Source: Natronobacterium texcoconense (GTDB lineage Archaea; Halobacteriota; Halobacteria; Halobacteriales; Natrialbaceae). Taken from it: a stretch of 64,000 nt of DNA. The position numbers and the translations under genes were made by a program. Positions 26,120 through 34,706 of the stretch are shown here, piece by piece; the first letter of the stretch is position 1; each line of letters opens with the position of its first letter. Location of the stretch: assembly GCF_900104065.1 (NCBI RefSeq), contig NZ_FNLC01000002.1:602995-666994 (forward strand). Reading direction: 5' to 3'. The notes below the pieces were generated by a model that searched no databases, was not told the origin of the DNA, and saw nothing but the letters and a program-made list of their open reading frames with translations.

Positions 26120-26962
26120 TCAACTGATATCGAACTCGAGCACTGTCGACCGGGTAACCTCGAGATCGTTCACGCCAGGAAGGTGGCTTCGCGGATCGGG
26201 GATCGAGCATTCGGCGACGTCGAACGTGATCGTTCCCGCTGACTGCCGACAGCGGAGGTAGACCGGGACGATCGAAATCTCGGACGGAATGCCGTCGGCG
26301 ATGGCGAGAATCGGGTAGACGAGTTTGTGCTTTGCGAGGGATGCTCGCTGGCCGGTTTTGGCTTCGATGACGAACAGTATCCGCTCACCGTCTCGACGTT
26401 CGGCGAACAACGTGTCGATCTCGACCTGGCCGCTACGGTGAGTGACGGGCGACTCGAGGCCGCTATGCGGATAGAAATCGAACGTAAACGTGGACCGCCC
26501 AGTCGCGGGTGGGGCCAGCGCCCCCGTCGTATCGAGCTCGAGGGCGTGTGAAAGGACGCCGGAAGCGAGTCCGAGATTGACCAGCGACGTTTCGGAGAGC
26601 GTCGGGAGGACCGTGAAACTCAGGAGTTGCTCCTGCTCGACGAAACGCGGCACCGTTTCGGTGGCCTGGCCCTCGAAGATCTCGTCATCTTGCAGGAAGA
26701 AATCGGAGACGCCGTTCGGTCCGTCGACGAGGAGAAACGCTGTTCCGGTTCCCTCAGGTGCGGAGCCGGTTCGAAGCACCATGACACCTGCATCGCGCAG
26801 GTCTGGGGTGAGATCGTCGAGGGAATTCACCGAAATATGTCGCGCTGTGCGGGTGGCCTCGAGGTCGTGCGTAGAGACGTAGTCACGAAACGACATCGGA
26901 CCGAACACCCGCTTCTCTGAAGCCGCTAACTCTCCCAATGCAGGTTCGAAGACCGAGTCCAT
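26120..26962 (-). CDS. PD-(D/E)XK nuclease-like protein (DUF6997-like)
   Basis: 280 residues. The second half has the PD-(D/E)XK pattern: GQVEIDTLFAERRDGERI, then LFVIEAKTGQRASLAKHK, that is an Asp on one strand and E-A-K on the next, followed by a Lys-rich helix. The N-terminal 110 residues contain an HTH-like stretch (MSFRDYVSTHDLEATRT). Similar haloarchaeal proteins are annotated as restriction-endonuclease-like orphans. It could be a solitary restriction or repair nuclease; no methylase is adjacent. A promoter is shared with the UspA gene that diverges from it. Confidence 0.65.
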   Translation of the reverse strand: MDSVFEPALGELAASEKRVFGPMSFRDYVSTHDLEATRTARHISVNSLDDLTPDLRDAGVMVLRTGSAPEGTGTAFLLVDGPNGVSDFFLQDDEIFEGQATETVPRFVEQEQLLSFTVLPTLSETSLVNLGLASGVLSHALELDTTGALAPPATGRSTFTFDFYPHSGLESPVTHRSGQVEIDTLFAERRDGERILFVIEAKTGQRASLAKHKLVYPILAIADGIPSEISIVPVYLRCRQSAGTITFDVAECSIPDPRSHLPGVNDLEVTRSTVLEFDIS

Positions 26963-27091
26963 CGTCCAGAGAAGGTTGCCGACCGTACTTGTTGGTTGAT
27001 ATTATCGAAGCGATCGAACGTAGTGAACCAGACCAGTCATCGACACGTAGCTGCCCTCACTACTTTATTCGTGCTCGTCGATTGGAGGCGC

Positions 27092-27541
27092 ATGACTCAT
27101 CGAGTCCTCGTCGCGTTCGACGAATCGCCCCAGTCGACGGTCGCGCTCCGTCACGCCCTGTCGACGTACGACGATTCGGAGATTCACATGCTTCACGTGA
27201 CCGACCTTCGAGAGTGGCCCCGTTCGGACGGGAACGGCGGTCTCAGTCGGGAAGAGATACACGAACTGTCCCAGGACGCCGCCGAACGACTCCTCGAGGA
27301 GGCGACCGAAATCGCACGGGAATACGACGCCGACGTAACGACCGAGACGGCGACCGGGAAGGCGGCACCCACGATCGTCGAATACGCGGAGGAGAACGAC
27401 GTCGATCACATCGTGCTCGGGAGCCACGGTCGACGTGGCCTGCGGCGATTCTTGCTGGGGAGCGTCGCGGAACAGGTCGCACGTCGCTCGCCGGGTACCG
27501 TGACGATCGTTCGGCAGGAGCAGGGGGACGAAGAGACGTAG
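27092..27541 (+). CDS. Universal stress protein (UspA family)
   Basis: 149 residues from the ATG at 27092 (MTHRVLVAFDESPQS); upstream codons in the same frame are not part of the fold. Usp features are VLVAFDESPQSTVALRHAL at the start and the nucleotide-binding loop VLGSHGRRGLRRFLLGSVAE, then RRSPGTVTIVR at the C-terminus. The G-x2-G-x9-G-S/T pattern (here in GSHGRRGLRRFLLGSV) marks the ATP-binding subfamily. It is a cytoplasmic stress or survival factor. Confidence 0.9.
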   Translation: MTHRVLVAFDESPQSTVALRHALSTYDDSEIHMLHVTDLREWPRSDGNGGLSREEIHELSQDAAERLLEEATEIAREYDADVTTETATGKAAPTIVEYAEENDVDHIVLGSHGRRGLRRFLLGSVAEQVARRSPGTVTIVRQEQGDEET

Positions 27542-27709
27542 GTTTCGTCGCTTCCCGGTCGGAACGACATCCGGAATCGGACTCTCGAGTCTCTCGCCGC
27601 GGTCTCGGGGTAGCCGTCAGTTCGATATATCCGCTCGAGAGCCACACCGATCCAGACGTGAGGCAGCGTTAACTGCCTCTGACCCGGAGATGGGATACTG
27701 GATTCTAGA

Positions 27710-28327
27710 ATGATGCTCACGCCACAACTCGTCTCCGAGTACGATTCGAACGCACCCGACGAGACGGAGACGGCGACGTTCGGACTCGGCTGTTTCTGGG
27801 GCCCCGACGCAGCAGCCGGCGCGATCGACGGCGTCGTTCGCACTCGAGTCGGCTACGCAGGCGGCACGAAACCCGACCCCTCCTACGACGTCATCGGTGA
27901 TCACACCGAGGTCGTCCAGGCGGCGTACGATCCCGACCGGATCTCGTTCCGGAAGTTGCTCGAGTGGGCGTTCTCGGAACAGCAGCCCTACCGCCAACCG
28001 AGGAAACGCCAGTACCACAATATCGTCTTCACCGAAACAGCCGACCAGCACGAACAGCTACAGGCGTTTCTGGACGACAGCGATTTCGATCGGGACCGCC
28101 TCGAGACGCGGTTCGAAGAACTGGACGAGTGCTACGTCGCCGAGGACTACCATCAGAAGTTCCAGCTTCGGGGGAAACGCTGGATCACCGACGTCTTCGA
28201 CGAGGCGAACTACGACGCCGAGGACGTCAGGGAGTCACCGGCGGCGGCGAAGTTGAACGCTCACGCTGCAGGTCACGAGGTAGACGTTCCCTTTCTCGAG
28301 CAGTCCTACGATCGACGGTCGAAATGA
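27710..28327 (+). CDS. msrA: Peptide-methionine (S)-S-oxide reductase
   Basis: 205 residues. The catalytic motif GLGCFWGPDAAAG (Cys about 26) and downstream GYAGGTKPDPSYDVIGDHTE, VVQAAYDPDRISF and RQYHNIVF match MsrA. It reduces S-methionine sulfoxide in proteins with thiol reductants, protecting against oxidation. The C-terminal part (YCVAEDYHQKF-like, here CYVAEDYHQKFQLRGKRW) contains the conserved Y-H-Q-K segment. Two adjacent ATGs are possible starts. A MsrB partner is not seen nearby. Confidence 0.9.
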   Translation: MMLTPQLVSEYDSNAPDETETATFGLGCFWGPDAAAGAIDGVVRTRVGYAGGTKPDPSYDVIGDHTEVVQAAYDPDRISFRKLLEWAFSEQQPYRQPRKRQYHNIVFTETADQHEQLQAFLDDSDFDRDRLETRFEELDECYVAEDYHQKFQLRGKRWITDVFDEANYDAEDVRESPAAAKLNAHAAGHEVDVPFLEQSYDRRSK

Positions 28328-28465
28328 CGTGTTGCAGAGTCCTCGCTCTCCAGTTCTGCTCTCGAGAGTGACTCGATTGCATTCGATGGATTTGCACGCT
28401 AGAAGAGAGGGGCTCGACCGGAGATCCATCCCAAGATTTTAGCCGCTATTGGAAGTGTGTCCGGC

Positions 28466-28819
28466 ATGGCTCGGGGGCTGGATCCGACGGAGGAGTACGA
28501 CGGGTCGATAACCGTCCGACTTCTGGACGACGAAACTGGAACGGAGGACATCAGCTGTCCGTCCTACGAAGACGCGATCGAAGTCGTCAAAGAGAACCGG
28601 TATTCGGTCACGGCAGCGAAGATAATAGACCGGGACAGTAACGTCGTCTTCACGTCCGCCGAGATGGAGATCGACGACTGGGAAGCTGCCTGGCGGCGGG
28701 AAAAACGCCGCCAGTCCGTCCAGGTGGAGGAATACGACTGCCCCTACGACAGCGTCTCCTGTTTCGCCGACGATCTGTGCGTACAGTGCAAAATCGACAC
28801 GGTCCAGGAGCAGTACTGA
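28466..28819 (+). CDS. Hypothetical protein with Cys-rich C-terminus
   Basis: 117 residues from the ATG at 28466 (MARGLDPTEEYDG); a GTG nine bases earlier is possible. It is acidic, with mixed alpha/beta character and a C-terminal cluster of four cysteines (DCPYDSVSCF...CVQC) that could bind zinc. I do not recognise a family. It lies between msrA and the DUF429 gene on the same strand, with 55 bases to the latter. Confidence 0.55.
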   Translation: MARGLDPTEEYDGSITVRLLDDETGTEDISCPSYEDAIEVVKENRYSVTAAKIIDRDSNVVFTSAEMEIDDWEAAWRREKRRQSVQVEEYDCPYDSVSCFADDLCVQCKIDTVQEQY

Positions 28820-28873
28820 GGGGCTTCCGCCGTAGTCGAACGATTGGTATTTCGCCTCTCTCGAGTCTCCAGT

Positions 28874-29611
28874 ATGAATTCGTACGTCGGCGTCGACTGG
28901 GCGTCGCGGGGCTGGCTCGCCGTCGAAACGAACAGTCGAGAGTGGACCGCGAGCATGCATCCGTCGATCCACAGCGTCTGGTTCACGCATCGTGACGCGG
29001 ACTCGATTCTGGTCGACGTTCCGATCGGACTCCCCGAGGATCGGCGACGGGAGTGCGATCGACAGGCGAAGGAGTTCCTCGGTCCGGAGCGTGCCAGCAG
29101 CGTATTCTGGACGCCCTGTCGGGACGCCGTCGAAGCAGACACCTACGAGCAGGCAGCCGACGCGAACGAGGCGTGTCGCGGTGACGGCCTCTCGAGTCAG
29201 GCGTGGGGTCTCATCCCGCGAATTCGAGAGGTCGATCGACTCCTCCGGGACGACGAGCAAGCCAGGGAGACGATACTGGAGTCCCATCCAGAGGTTTGCT
29301 TCGCGGCTTTCAGCGAGGACGGACTTCTGGACTCCAAACACGGCAGTGTCGGTGAAGACGAACGTGTCGCCTGCCTCGAGCGGGTGAACAACTCGGTATG
29401 CGGTGTCTTCGAGGACTTCGTCGCCACGCACATCGAGAGTCAGGAACCCTGGGCTCGACGAATCGGGAGTTCGAATCGAGACGATCTGCTGGACGCGATG
29501 GCACTCACACTGACTGCAAAATTCGGCGACGGGGAGTTCGACACGTTCCCGGCGGACCCGCCGACGGATCGAGAAGACCTGCCGATGCAGATCGTCTACG
29601 CCGACGTCTAG
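28874..29611 (+). CDS. DUF429 family protein (RNase H-fold predicted nuclease)
   Basis: 245 residues from the ATG at 28874 (MNSYVGVDWASRGWLAVE). It has DUF429 features: a first strand with VGVDWASRGW, then ILVDVPIGLP, CDRQAKEFLGPERASSVFWT, the ESHPEVCFAAF stretch and a C-terminal DDLLDAMALTLTA. The acidic residues sit where RNase H-like nucleases bind metal, so a nuclease role is predicted, not shown. It is the last clearly chromosomal gene before the attachment site. Confidence 0.8.
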   Translation: MNSYVGVDWASRGWLAVETNSREWTASMHPSIHSVWFTHRDADSILVDVPIGLPEDRRRECDRQAKEFLGPERASSVFWTPCRDAVEADTYEQAADANEACRGDGLSSQAWGLIPRIREVDRLLRDDEQARETILESHPEVCFAAFSEDGLLDSKHGSVGEDERVACLERVNNSVCGVFEDFVATHIESQEPWARRIGSSNRDDLLDAMALTLTAKFGDGEFDTFPADPPTDREDLPMQIVYADV

Positions 29612-30084
29612 TTCGGCGTGGAACTCGGGCTACGTCGCCACCACGTTGCAGGCGGGCCCGTATCACGGGATAACTGACGGGACAGCCGAAGACGCAATCG
29701 TCGACGCGGTGATGATGGGGGATACGGACCACGATCAGGGCCGTCGCCGGCGCCGTTGCGAGTGCTCGGTTCGGAGCGAGTGGGCTTCCCGAACGAGGAG
29801 GCGCCCGAATCGACGAGACAGCGGAACCGCGTCTGCTGGCGGCCGAGTTGTTCCACGGGGACGGTGCTAACCAGCTTGATACCGTCGTACTCGCTATTGT
29901 CTGGGACGTCGATTCGACTCATTTCCTCACTTCGGATTAAAGCGAACGTGGGATACCCCGCCAATTCGAAAATCGCAAGAACGCGGCACGATTCGGGATT
30001 CCGTTTTACGAAGTTCCCGTGCACGTTCCGTTTACCTCGGGTCAATGCACGAAGGAGAATCGTCAGGCAGCGTCGGGAAAAGGA
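29612..30084. other. Region downstream of the tRNA fragment, possible decayed gene on the minus strand
   Basis: About 470 bases. On the minus strand a frame reads ...FELAGYPTFALIRSEE then MSRIDVPDNSEYDGIKLVST before turning into low-quality Arg/Pro/Ser-rich sequence. A second frame further on (starting MVRIPHHHRVDDCVFGCP) looks better there, as if one small gene had been frameshifted. I cannot name it and call no CDS. Confidence 0.3.
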
Positions 30085-30128
30085 TGCTCCGACGGGGATT
30101 TGAACCCCGGTCATTGCCTCGAGAGGGC
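30085..30128 (-). other. 3' half of tRNA-Glu(CTC): attachment site (att) of the integrated element
   Basis: On the minus strand the sequence runs from the 5' side of the anticodon stem (GCC, loop CTCTCGA, anticodon CTC, stem GGC), through a perfect T-arm (CGGGG TTCAAAT CCCCG), to the acceptor 3' strand TCGGAGC plus A. The D-arm and the 5' acceptor strand (expected GCTCCGA) are missing; unrelated DNA takes their place. This is the footprint of integrase-driven insertion into a tRNA 3' end. The lost 5' part means that the intact tRNA lies at the other end of the element, at higher coordinates. Confidence 0.75.
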
Positions 30129-30201
30129 GACTCTCTTCGCCGGTGATATGTCCACCGTTGAGCACTCCGATTATCCGCGAATTGGTGTATCACGTCCGCG
30201 T

Positions 30202-30544
30202 CACCCATGATTGATGGGTGCCTAGTATATAAAATGGCGTTGCGTTGCCCTCCAGGCAAGTTTCATTCGCCGGAATCAGTTTCCGGGCTGGCTTTTTACC
30301 AGTCTCCAGCACGTGGTCTTTAGATTGTCTTGGATTCCCTATAAGAAAGCTGCCTCAATAGCTCTCAAACTCGCACTATGAGCGATGAACGGTTCTGTGT
30401 GGTTGCTGGTGTCCCAGGTCATGACAGAACACGTAGCCCCGGTTCAGGGAGTCGGACCGGCTGATGAGATGCAATCTGTATGAGGTGACGTTATAAGGCC
30501 TAGTCTATCGACTTTGAACCGACTTCGTTCCGAACTCAGGGTAG
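30202..30544. other. Element left-end region, no gene called
   Basis: About 340 bases inside the att site. It starts with a perfect 7-bp hairpin (CACCCAT/ATGGGTG, near 30201-30219) followed by an AT-rich TAGTATATAAAATGG. One 28-codon frame (30378-30464) cannot be supported. Confidence 0.35.
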
Positions 30545-30778
30545 CTATGCATCCTCAATCGGCGGCCGCAAATCCCGCCAGCGAAAATCGACTTGTTCAC
30601 CAGTCTCTAACTCAACCCGATAGAGGTGGTTGTCCCGCATATCACCAGTAACTGCATCCGCATCATCAGTCAATAGCGCAGTAACACGGCCGTGCTTACC
30701 ATGATACTCTTCATGATCTGGATCAGTCTCGTCAGGAATATCGATCCGGACACGGTCACCCGTCGAGAACCGCTGCAT
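30545..30778 (-). CDS. Hypothetical small SH3/KOW-like protein
   Basis: 77 residues from the ATG at 30778 (MQRFSTGDRVRIDIPDE). The pattern FSTGDRVRIDIP...HGKHGRVTALL...LYRVELETGEQVDFRWRDLRPP is that of a small beta-barrel: a charged G-D-R-V-R start, a central H-G-x-x-G-x-V turn, and a closing W-R-D-L-R-P. Such SH3-like barrels occur widely in haloarchaea with unknown function. It lies 91 bases downstream of the HNH gene on the same strand and may be in its operon. Confidence 0.65.
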   Translation of the reverse strand: MQRFSTGDRVRIDIPDETDPDHEEYHGKHGRVTALLTDDADAVTGDMRDNHLYRVELETGEQVDFRWRDLRPPIEDA

Positions 30779-30869
30779 TACCGAAGCAAACGATACCGAA
30801 GACAATCAGAATTCTGGAATCACTACCACGCTGCCGAACACCACGTCACCCCATCGTTTCGACCGATAT

Positions 30870-31856
30870 CTACACCCACGCAAGTTCCGCGTTATGCTGT
30901 GCGAGGTACTCCGGGTTCAGACTCTCATCTGCCATTGGGATTCGCTCACCGTCTTGTTCGATGATAGTTCGCTGTAACAGCTCGCTTTGCGTCTCGAACG
31001 ACGGGTTCACTTGCAAACGGTAGTCTCGGTCAATTGTGAACACTCCGCGGTCAAACGCCGCGTGATGCGTCTTACTAAGCGGTAGCACGTTCGCCAAATC
31101 CGCCCGGTATTCCGGGAACTCATTCCGTGCCAACATGTGCGCGATGTCCAGCAGGCCAGGACGATCAACACCCGAGACCGGGAACTCTCCGTCATGCCGC
31201 AAAATCACCGTCGCACGGAACTCAGGATCAACTTCACGAGCGTGAATCGTCGTCGCGCACGTCCCAGCACTCATGCCGTCGTCGGTCATCGCTGGGGTCC
31301 ATTCCGAGTCACTCCACTCCGCAACAGCATCTTCGACGAAGGACCGACCCTCGCCTGTCAACACATATGCGTCACCTCGTTCCTTAACGAGCCCCATACT
31401 TCGCAACCAATTCACTCGCTGACGCGCCATGTCCGTCTCCCCACGACTCCATCCCAACTCCGGGTGCGTGTCTAACTGCTGCTCACTCACCTCCTCGAGC
31501 GTCATCGGCCCGGCAGACAACGCATATAGAAGACTCCGAAGCCCGACATTGCGATCACACATGATCCAAAGCAATGTTCCCACATCACCCTGTTGAACGG
31601 ACTCCCAGCCAGCGTCACCGATCCGCCACCGCTCATCCGCCTGCTGCAAGAAGCCGACCTGCCTAAGATAACTCACTCGGCGCATAATCGAATCCCGACT
31701 CGTCACATTCGAAAACGACCCGCGATGCCACCCAACGAGCTCATCTATCGTTGGCTGATGTGCCTCCACGAACTCAAGAACCGCATCCAATGTCTCAACA
31801 TATCGCGTTCCACCACCAAACATCGGGACAATACTACGCAGACGATCCGGAGCCAT
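30870..31856 (-). CDS. HNH endonuclease with N-terminal winged-helix domains
   Basis: 328 residues. Residues 1-190 hold two winged-helix-like units (IMRRVSYLRQVGFLQQ near 60 and RQRVNWLRSMGLVKERGDAY near 145). Residues 210-280 form an HNH nuclease: RATVILRHDGEFPVSGV, then LLDIAHMLARNEFP and LANVLPLSKTHHAAFDRGVF, with the catalytic His in DIAHM, the central N, and the H in HHAAFD. The fold resembles restriction-type HNH_2 proteins found in defence islands. It lies next to the attachment site. The promoter is AT-rich (TAATAAATTCTGATAAG, just upstream of the ATG). Confidence 0.8.
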   Translation of the reverse strand: MAPDRLRSIVPMFGGGTRYVETLDAVLEFVEAHQPTIDELVGWHRGSFSNVTSRDSIMRRVSYLRQVGFLQQADERWRIGDAGWESVQQGDVGTLLWIMCDRNVGLRSLLYALSAGPMTLEEVSEQQLDTHPELGWSRGETDMARQRVNWLRSMGLVKERGDAYVLTGEGRSFVEDAVAEWSDSEWTPAMTDDGMSAGTCATTIHAREVDPEFRATVILRHDGEFPVSGVDRPGLLDIAHMLARNEFPEYRADLANVLPLSKTHHAAFDRGVFTIDRDYRLQVNPSFETQSELLQRTIIEQDGERIPMADESLNPEYLAQHNAELAWV

Positions 31857-32177
31857 ACAGAAACAGTGGCAATGCCAGATGATGGTCCTTTTCTTATCAG
31901 AATTTATTACACTCCAACGGAACGACCCCCGGTTTCCTCGATCAAATTTACGAACGGTTGGAGCAAGACCTTCCCGTTCGCCGTCGTTGTCGTTGGCTGG
32001 TTATTTCCCATCAGTGTATTCCATTAACTGCATGATAGTGCAAGAAGGACAAATGACACATAGCACGACTAACTCGGAGATCTTCAGTTGACCACCAACA
32101 ACTAGTCAACTGGGAGTCAATGATAGCGTTCACTCACGAGAAAGGCTGATTTTCTGTGGGGTCTTCGCCATAACCGT
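31857..32177. promoter_or_regulatory. AT-rich intergenic region, HNH gene promoter and end of the defence cluster
   Basis: About 320 bases. The half next to the HNH gene contains its AT-rich core promoter. The rest has repeated AACTAGT/ACTAG-type motifs around 32085-32115 (GTTGACCACCAACAACTAGTCAAC) that can fold back, which might end transcription of the methylase gene. No CDS supported. Confidence 0.35.
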
Positions 32178-34556
32178 TCAATCCTCGACGGCGGACGCAT
32201 CCGACTCAACTGAGAAATCGAGGATATCTCTCAGCGTATCGTCGATGTCCTCTCTGATGCCCTCGACATCCCCGTCGGAGCGCTCTCTTTTCTCGAGTTT
32301 ATCGAAAAGTGCCGCCAGCCGATCAACGACTGATACCTCAAGTTCACGAGGGTCGATCACTGGTGCACTTTTCAGTGCGCCAAGCTCGATCTTCTCGAGA
32401 CCGGAGTAAGATCGACTTACCTTACTAATCTCTTTCCGGACAATATTGCTGTTGAGATAGGCTAAGAGTGCCTTAACCGACTGTTCATCGGGCTCAAAAT
32501 TGGGGTCGATGTTGTGGAAGTTATTGAGCGTCCGAACATTTGCCCCATTATATATGAATTGTGAGCCCGTTCGGCTCATGTATTTCGCGAGTATCGGGGC
32601 AGGATCGCGCTGGTCTACGCAGTACCACGGATTTCGACGATCGAAGAGTTCTCGATCTGTGTCGAACGCTTCCTCAGCGTACGAGAGGTACTCGTCAAGG
32701 AGATCCCTATCAACGAGCTTTTTTCCGTTTTCGTACGCATATAGGAGCCAGACATCTTTTCCCTTTGCTCGCCACTCTTCCCAGTCCTGCTTCGTGATTT
32801 CATAGCCAGGAATGTCTTGGGCGCTCTTGATGATTGGCTGGAGGAAACGGTCGGGTATGTTGTGCTCTTCCAAGTCGGCTTCATTCAGGCAAAAGAGATC
32901 ATTGTTTCCTGTCGCGATACCGCGTTTGATCTGTGCGATGTCGCGGAACTCGCCCAGCCCTTTGATCTCGTCCATCTCGGTCGGGGAGAAATAGTGCTGC
33001 CAGTCGTCCTCCGGAGACAGAAGACGTTGGAGCAGGTCGACACGATAGCCATCTTCTTCCGGATCGTCTGGGAAATCGATATTAAGTAGTTCATTGATAT
33101 TATCGATGTCCGGCCACTTTGGGAGGTTGATGAATGTTGTCTCGTGGTCTTCTGGCGCCTGCTTGTACTCTAAGAACACGAGGGTCGCTGTAGTCCGAAC
33201 TCCACGGAAAGTGTTTTCATCCTCATCGAGTTGAACAATCGCATCGATCTGGAACCGATTGAGGAGATATTGCTTAAACGGAACACCAAATTCTGTTTTC
33301 ATGAATCCGGACGGAATGATGAAGGCTAACCGTCCTCCTTCGGCGACGAATTGGGCAGCATGAGCGATGAAATATACATATAGCGGAGATTTGCCGTGGA
33401 AGTCAATCCCTGTCTCTCTAGAGACCGTTTGATTGGCGTTCGCTTTGAGGTCTGGCTCCAGCGCCTGCGATCGCGAATACGGTGGGTTTGCTACGACAGC
33501 GTCGACGGTCTCTGTTTGAACTCGACCACTCTCGGTCCAATCATGCGCCGTGAAATCCAGGAAATTCCCTTTCTCGAGCACTGGGCTTCCCGGCCCGTCG
33601 ACGAGTTTGAGCGACACTGCCGCCATTGACACTGACAGCTCATCGATATCGTTTGCCCTGATGTCTTGGAGTGGTTTGTTCGCTCCCTGACGGAGTTTCT
33701 CAGATATGGCCGCAGACGAGAGCATGCCGGCGCCAACACCCGGGTCAAGCACGATGTCGTCTGCGTCGTCGATTGCCCACTTAGCTAGTATGTTGCTGAT
33801 GTAGTTCGGGGTGGCAAATTGCCCCAAATCGCGTCGGTCTTCTTGTACAAACAGTCGTTCATACACCATACTGAGACTCTCTGCCGGATGTGATACCGCG
33901 CCGAGCGCGCTCCGGAGGGCTAGGACGGTTTGGATCTCCGTTTCAGTAAGTTCGACGATCAGGTTTGCTGGGACACTGAGTTCAAAACCTTTGTCCTGGG
34001 TGATCCGTTCGGCCTCAGCAAAGCGGGCTTGAAAGTCCGAATCTACAGATAGTTCCTCGAGTTCCTCGTGTTCTGGCTTGTGCAGCGAATAGAGAGCGCT
34101 CTTGAGATAGAAGTCGAAGATACATGTTCGGGACAGGATTTCCTTGGAGCGTTGGGAGTCGTCCATGTTCCGATCAGATAGCCACTGTTGGTGTCGGGTA
34201 GGAATCTCACCGGTGAGCGACGTCCGTTGACACAGGTCGGACGCAATGCCGTCGATCGTCTCGATAAGTAGACATACGACTTCCTGTTGGTCGACGTCCA
34301 CTTCCCCGGAAGAGTTATGATCGATTGCCAATTGGTCTAACTTCCATTGGTAGGCAGGCCCAACTCGAGAACTTTTGATGATTCCGAGCGATCGGAGCGT
34401 TTTGAGCTTTTTAATTGTTAATTCGTAGGAGCAATCAACTATCGATTCGATATCAGTCGTATCCGCAGGTGCTGTCTCGGCGACAGCCGCGAGAAAATCG
34501 TGGAGGGGATACTTCAGTTGTGGCTGGTCTTCCCTTAGATCCCGACAAAGCGACAT
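32178..34556 (-). CDS. N6-adenine DNA methyltransferase with N-terminal winged helix and specificity domain
   Basis: 792 residues. The N-terminal 80 residues look like a winged helix (LTIKKLKTLRSLGIIKSSRV). The methylase core has a Q-F-A-T-P lead (DLGQFATPNYISN), SAM motif DPGVGAGML (about 270) and catalytic NPPY (about 354), then motif VIII-like LAFIIPSGFM. Residues 510-740 resemble the TaqI/Eco57I-type target-recognition domain (IAQIKRGIATGNNDLF). It would methylate adenine in a specific site, protecting host DNA. It ends the minus-strand defence cluster, 150 bases after the DUF1998 gene, and is unlike the other methylase (51.5 kb) in size and motifs. Confidence 0.85.
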   Translation of the reverse strand: MSLCRDLREDQPQLKYPLHDFLAAVAETAPADTTDIESIVDCSYELTIKKLKTLRSLGIIKSSRVGPAYQWKLDQLAIDHNSSGEVDVDQQEVVCLLIETIDGIASDLCQRTSLTGEIPTRHQQWLSDRNMDDSQRSKEILSRTCIFDFYLKSALYSLHKPEHEELEELSVDSDFQARFAEAERITQDKGFELSVPANLIVELTETEIQTVLALRSALGAVSHPAESLSMVYERLFVQEDRRDLGQFATPNYISNILAKWAIDDADDIVLDPGVGAGMLSSAAISEKLRQGANKPLQDIRANDIDELSVSMAAVSLKLVDGPGSPVLEKGNFLDFTAHDWTESGRVQTETVDAVVANPPYSRSQALEPDLKANANQTVSRETGIDFHGKSPLYVYFIAHAAQFVAEGGRLAFIIPSGFMKTEFGVPFKQYLLNRFQIDAIVQLDEDENTFRGVRTTATLVFLEYKQAPEDHETTFINLPKWPDIDNINELLNIDFPDDPEEDGYRVDLLQRLLSPEDDWQHYFSPTEMDEIKGLGEFRDIAQIKRGIATGNNDLFCLNEADLEEHNIPDRFLQPIIKSAQDIPGYEITKQDWEEWRAKGKDVWLLYAYENGKKLVDRDLLDEYLSYAEEAFDTDRELFDRRNPWYCVDQRDPAPILAKYMSRTGSQFIYNGANVRTLNNFHNIDPNFEPDEQSVKALLAYLNSNIVRKEISKVSRSYSGLEKIELGALKSAPVIDPRELEVSVVDRLAALFDKLEKRERSDGDVEGIREDIDDTLRDILDFSVESDASAVED

Positions 34557-34706
34557 GCTTGTGAAAATACAGTCATCTGTAATGGTACTTTTGATCGGCG
34601 ATGAATACCTTTGGAGAAGATCAGTCCTCAGGTAAGACTCACAAACATCTATGACTGATCGATGGCGCAGTAGTCACTCGGTTGCGGTGACCAAAGGTCC
34701 TAAATC

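Noticed and set aside
30085-30190. Complete tRNA with an intron
   Set aside because: The 3' half is perfect, but no sequence within reach can pair as GCTCCGA 5' acceptor strand or form a D-arm, so it is a fragment, not an intron-split tRNA.
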